Source: DASZWJ01 sp963813895 (GTDB lineage: Bacteria; Pseudomonadota; Gammaproteobacteria; JAURND01). Taken from it: a stretch of DNA of 64,000 bases. Below are positions 8,257-16,429 of this stretch, piece by piece (positions within the stretch are counted from its first letter, which is position 1; the number at the start of each line of letters is the position of its first letter). The notes beneath the pieces are model-generated. The model was not told the origin of the DNA. It saw only the letters and a list, made by a program, of their open reading frames with translations, and made no database searches. Location of the stretch: the NCBI GenBank assembly GCA_963813895.1, contig CAWFAS010000002.1:330934-394933 (forward strand), given 5' to 3'. A program made the translations under genes and the position numbers.

Positions 8257-8792
8257 CCCTCCAGCAATCAACTATAATACATGGTGTGTTCATGAACATC
8301 TTTGGGGTGGGAACCCTAGTTACTGGACCAAGCGGCATTGGCAAAAGCGATCTCGCACTTACTTTACTCTACCGGGGACACCAACTAATTGCCGATGACG
8401 CCCCTGAGTTTTTTTCCTGCACCAATAATGTCTTGCTAGGTCGTGCACCTGAAACTTTGAGAAATCTCTTAGAAATACGCGGTATCGGTATATTTAACGT
8501 ACTTGACCTGTTTGGACCTAGTATATTAATCGAGGAACAAACCCTGTCTCTGGTCATCCAATTAGAAAATGTTTCTCTCCTACCCAGAGTAACTAACCCC
8601 CCTCTTCTAGAACCTAAAGGGATACTGGGAGTTCCGGTTCCTCATGTGAAATTACCTACGGCTAACCACCGCCGAAGTGAGATTTTAGTAGAAACGCTGG
8701 TGCGCTACTATAAGCTACAACAGAGCGTAATAAACCACTCTCTATCAGCTACCCAGCCGCTGCATATAACGCAAAGAGTAAATCAATCATGA
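8253..8792 (+). CDS. hprK: HPr kinase/phosphorylase, catalytic domain only
   Basis: The enzyme phosphorylates or dephosphorylates Ser46 of HPr. The 179-residue product is only the C-terminal kinase domain, compared with about 310 residues in Firmicutes and Neisseria. It opens with STIIHGVFMNIFGVGTLVTG. Walker A is GPSGIGKSD (residues 25-33), the catalytic HQLIADDAPEFF follows, and the HPrK signature is LEIRGIGIFNVLDLFG. Short forms lacking the N-terminal domain are known in alphaproteobacteria. It overlaps the upstream small frame and the downstream EIIA gene by 4 bp each, suggesting coupled translation. Its target HPr is two genes downstream with Ser46 intact. Confidence 0.92.
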   Translation: MTLQQSTIIHGVFMNIFGVGTLVTGPSGIGKSDLALTLLYRGHQLIADDAPEFFSCTNNVLLGRAPETLRNLLEIRGIGIFNVLDLFGPSILIEEQTLSLVIQLENVSLLPRVTNPPLLEPKGILGVPVPHVKLPTANHRRSEILVETLVRYYKLQQSVINHSLSATQPLHITQRVNQS

Positions 8793-9193
8793 CGGTAAGC
8801 ATCTTAATTATCAGCCACGATGAAATTGGCACGGCCCTTTTGAATACGGTTAAACAAACCTTTGGCAGTGAACTGCCACTCTCAGCCGCAACCGTTGAAT
8901 TACAACCAGACGCCGATCCTGAAATCCTGATCCCTAAGTTGAAAAAAGTAGTAAAGGCGCTCGATCAAGGAGAAGGAGTACTTATCTTAACTGATTTATT
9001 TGGTTCAACACCCAGTAATGTGGCTCAGCAGATACAGGACTGTAAAAGTATTCGGGTAGTGAGTGGACTTAATTTGCCTATGTTGATCCGTGTCATGAAC
9101 TATCCACAACTCAATTTGACACAGTTAGCTGAAAAAGCTCTCACTGGCGGACAATGTGGCATCATTGCCTGTGAACAAAAGGAAGGGGTATAA
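8789..9193 (+). CDS. PTS mannose-type EIIA domain protein
   Basis: The 134-residue protein is of the EIIA-Man/fructose family, which accepts phosphate from HPr on a histidine. SILIISHDEIGTALL places the active-site His at residue 10, as in the family; LILTDLFGSTPSNVA is the second diagnostic motif. No EIIB, EIIC or EIID genes are near, so it probably acts in regulation rather than sugar uptake, as is proposed for the incomplete PTS of many proteobacteria. It overlaps hprK by 4 bp, and HPr follows directly. Confidence 0.93.
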   Translation: MTVSILIISHDEIGTALLNTVKQTFGSELPLSAATVELQPDADPEILIPKLKKVVKALDQGEGVLILTDLFGSTPSNVAQQIQDCKSIRVVSGLNLPMLIRVMNYPQLNLTQLAEKALTGGQCGIIACEQKEGV

Positions 9194-9194
9194 C

Positions 9195-9464
9195 GTGTTA
9201 CGAAAAAAAGTCATTATTGCTAATAAACTGGGTCTACATGCGCGAGCCGCCGCCAAATTAGTCCATCTCTCTAGTCGCTATGCCAGTGAGATTGAAGTGG
9301 TAAAAAATGAACGCAAGGTTAATGGCAAAAGTATTATGGGCGTAATGATGCTGGCTGCTAGCAAAGGAACGGAAATTGAACTATTAGTCTCGGGAGAAGA
9401 CGAGACTGAGGCCTTAGCAGCATTAGAAGGGCTAATTCTGGGGCGTTTTGGCGAGGCGGAGTGA
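9195..9464 (+). CDS. ptsH: Phosphocarrier protein HPr
   Basis: HPr relays phosphate from enzyme I to EIIA. The GTG start at 9195, 1 bp after the EIIA stop, gives 89 residues, the normal length. A longer reading from 9156 would add 13 residues inside the EIIA gene. The active-site His15 is in NKLGLHARAAAKLV and the regulatory Ser46 is in KVNGKSIMGVMMLAASKG, so both PTS phosphorylation and HprK control appear intact. Enzyme I is not visible in the window. Confidence 0.95.
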   Translation: MLRKKVIIANKLGLHARAAAKLVHLSSRYASEIEVVKNERKVNGKSIMGVMMLAASKGTEIELLVSGEDETEALAALEGLILGRFGEAE

Positions 9465-9534
9465 TCCTCTCGTGTAAAGCAATCTTTTATATTTATTTAT
9501 ACCACTGCCCATGCTATTCTAATGCACTTTTTCA

Positions 9535-9625
9535 GGAGAGATGTCCGAGCGGTCGAAGGAGCACGACTGGAAATCGTGTATACGGTAACCCCGTATCGAG
9601 GGTTCGAATCCCTCTCTCTCCGCCA
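9535..9625 (+). tRNA. tRNA-Ser, anticodon GGA
   Basis: A 91-nt class II tRNA with encoded CCA. The acceptor stem GGAGAGA (9535-9541) pairs with TCTCTCC (9615-9621), and G is the discriminator base. The anticodon loop CTGGAAA gives GGA, which reads UCC/UCU. A long variable arm (TATACGGTAACCCCGTATC) and the T arm GGGTTCGAATCCC are clear. The accessory island begins about 150 bp downstream, but no repeat of the tRNA 3' end was seen. Confidence 0.96.
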
Positions 9626-9784
9626 GTTTACATGCTCGAACCTTTTGGGCATGAATTTTCAAATCCAACAACACCCCTCAGAACCCCAGCATTCATAGGC
9701 TCTAGCGCCTTTTAGTCGCCCGACACATGCGTACTTAGAGAATCGCAAAATCACCAATTTTACCCCAAAATCTCCCATTTGGTT

Positions 9785-10043
9785 TTGATACACCTGAAGA
9801 TAGTCCGGGATTTCTACTATGGCAAACAACGATGGTATGGCAACGGCAGATTAAAAGGGCGTTGGAGCCTTATGATATCCCATGCTCAGTTTGTGATTAT
9901 GGCCCCCTTGATGTGGTTTGAGGCTCATCACTATGACACGACTCAAATCCTCATCGTGAGCTGGTCCAAGCTTGATAAAATGACTGTTTCAAAATCGCTA
10001 AGAAAACTTGTTTTGGCGAAATTAATCACAGGTACCTCAGAGG
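9785..10043 (+). pseudogene. MarR-family regulator remnant, frameshifted and interrupted
   Basis: Two adjacent frames together give a MarR-type protein. From 9785, DTPEDSPGFLLWQTTMVWQRQIKRALEPYDI is read. The next frame continues SHAQFVIMAPLMWFE and DKMTVSKSLRKLVLAKL, the recognition-helix region. The frame break is near 9878 (GATATCCCATG), consistent with a one-base deletion. The reading then runs into the MITE at about 10044, and no wing or C-terminal helices are found beyond it. The gene therefore carries at least two lesions and is unlikely to work. It may once have regulated the downstream resistance-like genes. Confidence 0.8.
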
Positions 10044-10323
10044 CTGTCCGATGCACACATTTTTTTTAGCCGCCAGAATTAGAGTTCGTCGTCCCCGCTT
10101 TACCGAATTATCCTAAAATATCAGCCTATCAAGCGGGGATCCAGTGCCTAATTTTCAAACAAAGTGAAGTAGCAATAAGCAGTCATGACTGGCATTTGTG
10201 CGTTCCGTTGGAAAGGTGGGCACTAGATTCCTGCTTGATAGGCTGATATTTTAGGATAATTCGGTAAAGCAGGAACGACGTACTCAGCATTTCTAGTAAT
10301 TACAAAATGTGTGCATCGGATAG
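10044..10323. mobile_element. 280-bp MITE, copy 1
   Basis: This non-coding element has terminal inverted repeats CTRTCCGATGCACACAT, and long sub-terminal inverted segments include TATCCTAAAATATCAGCC and its complement. A second copy lies in the opposite orientation at 41214-41492 and is nearly identical in sequence and length. CCTCAG occurs directly on both flanks (10035-10040 and 10324-10329), a possible target-site duplication, but the inverted repeat may also extend into it, so the exact ends are uncertain. No ORF of useful length. It interrupts the marR remnant. Confidence 0.88.
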
Positions 10324-10344
10324 CCTCAGGGGAGGTGCTCAACT

Positions 10345-11364
10345 ATGCTAATAAAACCTGATCTCAAAGACGAAGAAATTGTCAGATGTTTACGGGATGC
10401 GTATGGATTAAATGTAGAAAAAATCTCATTTCTTCCTCTTGGCGCTGATTTTAATACAGCTGTTTATCGCGTGATAGCAACTGAAGGAGCAGATTATTTC
10501 CTTAAATTAAGGAGCGGAGAATTTTTAGAAGCTTCGGTATCAGTTCCAAAATACTTGGCTGATCTGGGTATCAAACAAGTGATCCCACCTCTTGCAACCA
10601 AGACAAGGCAACTTTGGGCAAGCTTGGCATCCTTTAAGGCGATTCTTTACCCTTATGTCGAGGGTCGTAATGGCGTGGAAACCATGCTATCAGACCAGCA
10701 GTGGATTGAATTTGGCACCACCATGAAAAGGTTGCACAGTATCGATATTCCAAGCGTCATAACAAATGGTGTACCCCGGGAAACTTTCTCTCCCAAATGG
10801 CGAGAAACCGTCAAAGCATTTCTTATACGCATTGAAAATGAGGTTTTTGAAGAGCCGGTTGCTGTAAAAATGGCATTGTTCTTGAAATCGAAAAGTAGCG
10901 AAATACTTAAACTTGTTGAGCGCGCTGAAAAGCTTGCTATCACGATCCAAAAACAGCCCCTCGAATATATTTTATGCCATGCAGATATCCATGGCTGGAA
11001 CTTGATTGTTGATAAAGAAGGAGCCCTTTATATTGTTGACTGGGATACCCTAATCTTTGCCCCCGTCGAGCGTGATTTGATGTTTGTCGGCGCTGGTATT
11101 TGGGACAGCGGTCGTACAGCGACTGAAGAGGAATCACTATTTTATCAGGGCTATGGCCAAACAAAGATAAATCAGGATGCCATTTGCTACTATCGTTTTG
11201 AACGTATTATTCAGGACATCGGCGACTATTGTGAATACATCTTTCTGTCTGATGAAGGCGGTGACGATCGGATGCAATGCTTTGAACACTTACAGCCCGT
11301 TTTTCTACCGAATGGTGCAATAGAGAGAGCTTGTCAGTCCGACAAGACGAGGAAGATCTTATGA
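10345..11364 (+). CDS. Aminoglycoside phosphotransferase-family kinase (spectinomycin phosphotransferase-like)
   Basis: The 339-residue product has the APH/choline-kinase fold. The ATP-lobe lysine is in ADYFLKLRSGEF, the hinge in ILYPYVEGRNG, the catalytic loop is YILCHADIHGWNLIVD (Asp within HADIHGWN) and the Mg motif is LYIVDWDTLIFAP. The HADIH...WN and DWDT pattern is most like the APH(9)/spectinomycin phosphotransferase subgroup, but the substrate cannot be assigned from sequence. A strong ribosome-binding site (GGGGAGG) lies just after the MITE. Its stop overlaps the next start (ATGA). Confidence 0.85.
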   Translation: MLIKPDLKDEEIVRCLRDAYGLNVEKISFLPLGADFNTAVYRVIATEGADYFLKLRSGEFLEASVSVPKYLADLGIKQVIPPLATKTRQLWASLASFKAILYPYVEGRNGVETMLSDQQWIEFGTTMKRLHSIDIPSVITNGVPRETFSPKWRETVKAFLIRIENEVFEEPVAVKMALFLKSKSSEILKLVERAEKLAITIQKQPLEYILCHADIHGWNLIVDKEGALYIVDWDTLIFAPVERDLMFVGAGIWDSGRTATEEESLFYQGYGQTKINQDAICYYRFERIIQDIGDYCEYIFLSDEGGDDRMQCFEHLQPVFLPNGAIERACQSDKTRKIL

Positions 11365-12374
11365 AATTATATTTTATAGGTGGCGCCAGTGGCAGTGGTA
11401 AAACGGCAGTAATGCCCAATTTAAAAGAACTTTTGGGAGATAATATCGCTGTTTATGATTTTGACGATATTGGTGTGCCAGACGATGCTGATAAAAAATG
11501 GCGTCAAGAATCCACCGAGAAGTGGCTACAGAAATTATTGAGCGATAGCAAAGATGCCTGTTTGCTTGGTCAAATTGTTTTAGGAGAAATACTGGCATGC
11601 CCTTCCGCCAAACAGATAGATAAAGTTAATTTCTGTCTTTTGGATGTTAACGATTTCGAACGTATTCAACGCCTCAAAAAACGTAATACCTATGGCGTTG
11701 ATCAAAACATGTTGAATTGGTCGTCTTGGCTTCGAATGCATCACCAAGATCTTGAGTGGACGTCGCATGTTATCCAGGAGGATGCTGCTAGTATCATGGA
11801 TTTTAGCCGACTACCTCATCTCAGGAGTTATGATGACGTTGCGAATGTAAAAATCCTCGACACAACCAATCTTACGTTGCATGAAGTTGCTCAAGGGTTG
11901 GCAGATTGGGTAAATCACACAGAAAATACTGACCACAATCTACCTATACCAAACACCAGTTATAGGTTAGAACTTAATGCTCAAAACGCATACAACACTA
12001 TAGATCAAAAGTTATTTGAGTTTAACAAGTCATGCGTTCCTGCAACGCAGAAACCAGAGGTTATTAATGTAAATTTTACGATCAAGAACGGTGATGAAGT
12101 GATTGCAGGCATTTGTGCTGATGTGTACATATGGAAGACCCTTTATATCAGCGTGTTTTTTGTTGAGAAAAATTATCGTCATCAAGGTTTGGGTACAATC
12201 TTATTGAATAACGTTGAAGAAAAAGCAAAACAATTGGGCGCTACTTTATCTCACCTCGATACATTTGATTGGCAGGCAAAAGATTTCTATTCAAAACATG
12301 GCTATGAGATTTTTGGTGTTCTTGAGAATTGCCCCGCTGGACACAAGCGATATTACATGAAAAAGATATTATGA
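11361..12374 (+). CDS. P-loop kinase / GNAT acetyltransferase fusion protein
   Basis: The product is 337 residues from the ATG at 11361, which overlaps the stop of the preceding phosphotransferase gene. Residues 1-185 look like an AAA/nucleoside-kinase-type P-loop domain, with Walker A GGASGSGKTAV at 7-17, a DFDDIGVP segment, and a lid-like RIQRLKKRNTYG. Residues about 200-337 are a GNAT domain: VFFVEKNYRHQGLGTILLNNVEEKAKQ is the acetyl-CoA-binding motif A, and HGYEIFGVLENCPAGHKRYYMKK is the C-terminal strand. No gap or frameshift separates the halves. Such proteins often modify small molecules; the substrates are unknown. Confidence 0.8.
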   Translation: MKLYFIGGASGSGKTAVMPNLKELLGDNIAVYDFDDIGVPDDADKKWRQESTEKWLQKLLSDSKDACLLGQIVLGEILACPSAKQIDKVNFCLLDVNDFERIQRLKKRNTYGVDQNMLNWSSWLRMHHQDLEWTSHVIQEDAASIMDFSRLPHLRSYDDVANVKILDTTNLTLHEVAQGLADWVNHTENTDHNLPIPNTSYRLELNAQNAYNTIDQKLFEFNKSCVPATQKPEVINVNFTIKNGDEVIAGICADVYIWKTLYISVFFVEKNYRHQGLGTILLNNVEEKAKQLGATLSHLDTFDWQAKDFYSKHGYEIFGVLENCPAGHKRYYMKKIL

Positions 12375-12389
12375 AGCTTTAGGAGCACA

Positions 12390-12540
12390 ATGATGAAAAC
12401 CAAGGAAAATCTTACGATAACATTGCAGAGGGTTTTGCTAAAATGCGGGATTCTTTTAATACCGAGCAAAAATACCTCGACGCTTTAATAAATTACATCC
12501 CTGAAAAATCGCACATCCTTGATATGGGTTGCGGCTCGGG
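12390..12540 (+). pseudogene. SAM-dependent methyltransferase remnant (N-terminal part)
   Basis: The frame that begins ATGATGAAAACC (MMKTKENL) is out of phase with the following YDNIAEGFAKMRDSF, implying a one-base loss near 12411. The second frame continues EQKYLDALINYIPEKSHILDMGCGSG, in which DMGCGSG is the SAM-binding motif I. The coding sequence ends abruptly at about 12545 and joins a GNAT fragment, so the remaining roughly 150 residues of the enzyme have been deleted. Confidence 0.75.
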
Positions 12541-12699
12541 ATGTTTGATCAAGTAATGCTTTATGCCAAAGAACACGACGTCTCTATTATCCAACTCACA
12601 ACAAATAAAAAGAGACCGCAAGCAAAGCATTTTTATGAAAAGCTGGGCTTTGAAGCTAGCCATGAGGGGATGAAAATGTACTTGGAGCAAGTTATATGA
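12541..12699 (+). pseudogene. GNAT acetyltransferase remnant (C-terminal part)
   Basis: A 52-codon open frame encodes VMLYAKEHDVSIIQLTTNKKR, then QAKHFYEKLGFEASHEGMK. This is the last helix and strand of a GNAT fold (HFYEKLGF motif) without the acetyl-CoA-binding motif A. It joins directly to the truncated methyltransferase remnant, which indicates a deletion that fused two neighbouring genes. Its TGA overlaps the next ATG (ATGA), so it may still be translated and may couple translation of the following gene. Confidence 0.7.
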
Positions 12700-13781
12700 G
12701 TATTCATTTTGAAAAAGCCAACAGCAGCCATCTTGATATTCTCTTTGGCTGGCTTGCAGAACCTTTTGTTCAGAAATTTTGGGACAATACTCAGGACCAT
12801 AAAGATGATATTTTAAATTTTGTTAATGGCCGAAGAGAGCCTTCAAATTATTGTGACGGCAATTATGTTTATTGGATAGCAAGCTGTGATGGTCATCCGT
12901 TTGCCATGCTGATGACGATTCAAGAAACAGCAGAAGATCATATCGATGACATTAAATTAAATCACCTTTCAAAAACAGGTCATACTTACGGCATCGATTA
13001 TATGATCGGGGATAAAAATTATTTTGGCAAAGGTTATGGCATCAAAACGTTATCAGAGTTCCTTGATTTTTTCAGAAGAGATTTCGATGTGGCAGCGGAT
13101 ACATTCATCATAGACCCTGCTAGCGATAACTCTAGAGCAAAACATGTCTACATTAAGGCAGGCTTTGAGCATATTGCTGACTTTATAATGGGTGAAAACT
13201 GTAGCGGTGCTGGTAATCCCCATCATTTATTGATTAGACGATTTGTGCCTAATGTTAGATTATTACCTGCAACGATTGCTGATTACCCCACCATTCAAAA
13301 CATGGCGAGATTTTACGTATACGATAGAACAGTCTACATGGGCTGGGAATGCCCTGAGAGTGGGTTATTTGAATGCATAGATTTTAAGCATTATTTTGAG
13401 AATCCTGATGAGAAAGCTTTTTTAATAAGGGTTTCAGGTGAAATCGCGGGCTTTGTGCTATTGGATAAAATGCATGTACTTGAACCTGTCGATTGGAACA
13501 TGGGGGAATTTTTCGTTCTTGCTAAATTTCAAGGGAAAGGTATTGCAAGCATAGTTGCCAGAGAAATGTTCAAAGAACATCCGGGAAAATGGTCAATAGC
13601 TGTAATGCCAGAAAATATAAAAGCCGTAAAATTTTGGCGAAAAATTATCTCTGAGGTATCTCATGGAGATTATAGAGAGATTTTTAAAACAGGAGACGAA
13701 TTAAGAAGCACAGAAAATCCTGATCCTTATGCGATGAACGTATTTACCTTTGATATCAATCATCAGGTGAATGCTAAATAG
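12696..13781 (+). CDS. Tandem GNAT acetyltransferase (AAC(6')-like N-terminal domain plus second GNAT domain)
   Basis: The product is 361 residues in two parts. Residues 1-180 resemble AAC(6')/AacA4-type aminoglycoside acetyltransferases: GIDYMIGDKNYFGKGYGIKTLSEFLDFF is motif A, and ASDNSRAKHVYIKAGFEHI the C-terminal motif. Residues about 185-355 form a second GNAT unit with FFVLAKFQGKGIASIVAREMFKEHPGKW and VMPENIKAVKFWRKII. The two domains are joined in one frame by a short RRFVPNVRLLPATIADYP linker. Substrates are not known from sequence. The start overlaps the stop of the GNAT remnant by 4 bp. Confidence 0.85.
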   Translation: MSIHFEKANSSHLDILFGWLAEPFVQKFWDNTQDHKDDILNFVNGRREPSNYCDGNYVYWIASCDGHPFAMLMTIQETAEDHIDDIKLNHLSKTGHTYGIDYMIGDKNYFGKGYGIKTLSEFLDFFRRDFDVAADTFIIDPASDNSRAKHVYIKAGFEHIADFIMGENCSGAGNPHHLLIRRFVPNVRLLPATIADYPTIQNMARFYVYDRTVYMGWECPESGLFECIDFKHYFENPDEKAFLIRVSGEIAGFVLLDKMHVLEPVDWNMGEFFVLAKFQGKGIASIVAREMFKEHPGKWSIAVMPENIKAVKFWRKIISEVSHGDYREIFKTGDELRSTENPDPYAMNVFTFDINHQVNAK

Positions 13782-13786
13782 GAAAA

Positions 13787-13957
13787 ATGTTAGTTGACGT
13801 AACAGTCCTAAAAGCAAAAGAGCTAGGCTTTGAAAAGCTATATCTGTTTGCTTTTGATCCTACCATACCTTCGTATTACGAGCGCCTTGGATGGGAAAAA
13901 ATCGGTATGGATGAATTTAAATCTTATCCTGTAACCGTGATGGAGGTGGGGTTATGA
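13787..13957 (+). pseudogene. GNAT acetyltransferase C-terminal fragment
   Basis: A 56-residue frame, MLVDVTVLKAKELGFEKLYLF then SYYERLGWEKIG, matches the end of a GNAT domain (YYERLGWE motif) but lacks the acetyl-CoA loop and the N-terminal half. It probably remains from a gene truncated when the island was assembled. Its stop overlaps the next start (ATGA) at 13954, a pattern repeated along the island. It could still be translated. Confidence 0.65.
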
Positions 13958-14841
13958 ACGACAAATCGATTATGCCAACCCTTGATCTTGCCCATAAACT
14001 CATAGCTGAGCAATTTCCTGAGTATGCTGGTTTACCTATAACTGATGTTGAAAAACAGGGGCATGATAATCGTACCTATAGGCTTGGGTCAGACATGCTC
14101 ATTCGTATGCCAACAGCTGAAAGCTATGCTTTAAAAGTCCCTAAAGAACAAGCATTACTTCCACAATTAGCAAAACGTTTAAGCCTTAGCATTCCGGCCC
14201 CGATAAAAATAGGTAAACGGTCAGCAGACTACCCTTATCCATTTTCTATCTATAAATGGTTGCCTGGAAAAAGTATCAACTTACTGATGTTAACTGAACA
14301 AGAAAAAGAACTACTTGCTTTTGACCTAGCTAAATTTTTAAAAGAGCTGCAAGCCATTACTGATGTTGAAGGCGTTGAACCCGGTCAACACAACTGGTGG
14401 CGTGGTGATCATGTCAGTGTTTACGATAAAGGAGCACGAGAACAAATCGCAGAACTGGCCGATCTTATAAATTCTAATCAAGCATTAGGTTTGTGGGATA
14501 AAGCCTGTTCTACTCAATGGAACAAAACTCCTGTATGGATTCATGGGGATTTTGCTATTGGCAATATGCTGATGGTGGGCGGCAAACTATCCGCAGTCAT
14601 TGATTTTGGCGGCATTGCTGTTGGTGATCCTGCATGCGATCTTGTTATCGCTTGGACGTATTTATCTGGCAAAGCTCGTGGGATTTTTATGAGAGAAATG
14701 GGATTAGATGCTGATACTTGGCTTAGAGCAGGTGCTTGGGCATTGTGGAAGGCAACATTTGAACTGTGCCAAATTGCAGATAAAAACAGCGCTGAGGCTA
14801 AAGCGCAGAAAATAATTATTGACGAGGCGCGGGTTGTGTAA
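13954..14841 (+). CDS. Aminoglycoside phosphotransferase-family protein
   Basis: The 295-residue APH-fold kinase has an N-lobe NRTYRLGSDMLIRMPTAESYA, the hinge YKWLPGKSINLL, the catalytic loop WIHGDFAIGNMLMVGG (Asp in HGDF..GN) and the Mg motif AVIDFGGIAVGDPACDLVIAW. This matches the macrolide/aminoglycoside phosphotransferase (APH) Pfam family, commonly annotated in many genomes without a known substrate. It is the last gene of the ATGA-linked run. Its N-terminal domain looks complete and no lesions are seen. Confidence 0.87.
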   Translation: MNDKSIMPTLDLAHKLIAEQFPEYAGLPITDVEKQGHDNRTYRLGSDMLIRMPTAESYALKVPKEQALLPQLAKRLSLSIPAPIKIGKRSADYPYPFSIYKWLPGKSINLLMLTEQEKELLAFDLAKFLKELQAITDVEGVEPGQHNWWRGDHVSVYDKGAREQIAELADLINSNQALGLWDKACSTQWNKTPVWIHGDFAIGNMLMVGGKLSAVIDFGGIAVGDPACDLVIAWTYLSGKARGIFMREMGLDADTWLRAGAWALWKATFELCQIADKNSAEAKAQKIIIDEARVV

Positions 14842-15115
14842 AATCTAGTTCCATATCCGTATAGCATATTTGTTTCCTTAGGAAATGCAAGTCGATTTTT
14901 AGATTTTTTTGCGCATGGGCAGGGGCCAAATAATGCCGTTACCTGTCCCTTTTTTGTCGATAAATGCTGAAATAGTATGAGCTAACAATGAATGCTGAAT
15001 TACTTAAGAATAGCTCGCGAAGGATCTCCAGATGGTGGTACTACGTCAATTAGGTTTGTTCACAATAATACTTCTATAATTATATTAAAGTATTTATTTT
15101 ATAAACGAGGTTATT

Positions 15116-15472
15116 ATGAACAAAGCCGAACACAAAGATTTTAAAAATCCTGATGAGGTAAGGGAGTTTGAAAAAGGCAAGTTGGAAATACTCAATATGG
15201 AGGATGGCGTAATTGGTCGGCTGACCTTGCACCCCGGTTGGCGCTGGTCAGAGCATGTTAAACAAATAGCCCAAACTGAGTGGTGTGAAGCGCCTCACTT
15301 CCAATATCAACTTTCAGGTAAATTACATATCCTAATGCAGGATGGCAGCGAATTTGAATCCCTAGCCGGACAGGTGGTGTGTTTACCCTCCGGTCATGAT
15401 GCCTGGGTGGTTGGAGATGAACCGGTGGTTGTCATTGATTGGGCTGGAGCCTCTAATTACGCTCAAAAATAA
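15116..15472 (+). CDS. Cupin-domain protein
   Basis: The 118-residue protein is a single cupin barrel. TLHPGWRWSEHVKQIAQTEWC and APHFQYQLSGKLHILMQDG form cupin motif 1 with the metal-ligand positions partly changed, and CLPSGHDAWVVGDEPVVVIDW is motif 2. The family is widespread and uncharacterised; binding of a small ligand or metal is likely but no reaction can be named. It is a single gene with its own AT-rich upstream region. The 14842-15115 gap holds only a short piece (15013-15029, GCGAAGGATCTCC) of the repeat seen at 40534-40602. Confidence 0.82.
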   Translation: MNKAEHKDFKNPDEVREFEKGKLEILNMEDGVIGRLTLHPGWRWSEHVKQIAQTEWCEAPHFQYQLSGKLHILMQDGSEFESLAGQVVCLPSGHDAWVVGDEPVVVIDWAGASNYAQK

Positions 15473-15631
15473 ACTAATTATCATTTTTGCCTTACCGCAG
15501 CAAACGATTCACCTCAAAGGCGATTTGGGATTTTTTTTCATACAAAGTCTATACAGAGCAAATATTCTTATTCTGTTATTCTTACTCAACGTTTTCCTAA
15601 ATGTTAGCAACCACTCGAGGAGATTAACAAA

Positions 15632-16087
15632 ATGAAAAAATTGCTGATAGCACTCATACTAACCTTAGCTTGTCCTATTGTATTTGCAGAACAGATTGAT
15701 ATTTCTTTAAACGCAACCAAAAAAGACCCAGGATTAGGCGAGCGATTGCTTTTATTGGATCCAAAACAGTCATATCAATTTACCTGTCAGTTGGCTCCAA
15801 AGCAGATCCCACCGGCGGGCTCGATTATTTTATCTATTACTGTCTGTGGAATTAGTAATATCCATCATTGCGGTTATACTTACTGGTATGGCCACCATGA
15901 CCTTAAGCAACCAGTGCTTGATTTCACATTTGTGGCAGATCAGCAGCTTGATAAAGAAACTACATTTACAGCCATATTGCAATATATTCCATTGGATGAT
16001 AATCAAGAAGCGCTGGCGCGTTATCATCTTCCTGTGATTATAAATCTGCAGGCTAGCAACCAATTGGTTCTGTCATCTCTCAGATAG
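15632..16087 (+). CDS. Exported protein of unknown function
   Basis: The 151-residue protein has a clear Sec signal peptide (MKKLLIALILTLACPIVFA, cleavage after about residue 19) and a ribosome-binding site GAGGAG (15617-15622). The mature part is probably beta-rich, with four cysteines (TCQLAP, TVCGI, HHCGYTYWYG) that could form disulfides in the periplasm. No family is recognised; similar small exported proteins are common in Legionellales. Convergence with repeat DNA downstream suggests it is a stand-alone gene. Confidence 0.75.
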   Translation: MKKLLIALILTLACPIVFAEQIDISLNATKKDPGLGERLLLLDPKQSYQFTCQLAPKQIPPAGSIILSITVCGISNIHHCGYTYWYGHHDLKQPVLDFTFVADQQLDKETTFTAILQYIPLDDNQEALARYHLPVIINLQASNQLVLSSLR

Positions 16088-16149
16088 AGTCGAGAGATGA
16101 CTTAACCCATAAATTAAGAAAAAAAATATCTGCTCACCCCCTCGCCCTA

Positions 16150-16230
16150 CGTCCCGCGGCTTGTCCGCGGAATCCAGAAAAAGCCAATAGAAATCTCATT
16201 TCTGGATCCCGCGGACAAGTAAGGCGGGCG
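16150..16230. repeat. CCGCGGACAAG-family palindromic element, copy 1
   Basis: Left arm GTCCCGCGGCTTGTCCGCGG...ATCCAG is matched by TCTGGATCCCGCGGACAAG on the right; the right arm then degenerates (TAAGGCGGGCG). The same palindrome is intact at 26553-26679 and 62054-62160. The arms enclose about 25 bp of AGCCAATAG-type loop. Non-coding. Confidence 0.85.
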
Positions 16231-16296
16231 GAAATGCAAGACCATTTTGTAATACTGAAATGTAAGTTTAGATGTATTGCCTATTAAAAAGCTCGT

Positions 16297-16384
16297 CATC
16301 CCTGCAGGAAGCAGGTCCAGTTTGCAGGGATGCACAACTTTCATGTCCCTATGATTTGGATCCCGGCATCCATGCCGGGATGAC
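16297..16384. repeat. Two adjacent short hairpins
   Basis: CATCCCTGCAGGAAGC followed by TTTGCAGGGATG (16299-16333) and ATCCCGGCATCCATGCCGGGAT (about 16360-16382) form two stem-loops in the non-coding stretch after the exported protein. The second resembles the widely spread GGCATGGATGCCGGGATGAC-type intergenic repeat. They could end transcription or be repeat remnants. Confidence 0.55.
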
Positions 16385-16429
16385 AGAGTGCGAGTGGTAG
16401 CATTTAAATAATAATTTTCAAAAAATACA

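Noticed and set aside
9461..9715. 84-codon plus-strand open frame
   Set aside because: It covers the tRNA-Ser gene and has no domain; the tRNA explains the sequence.
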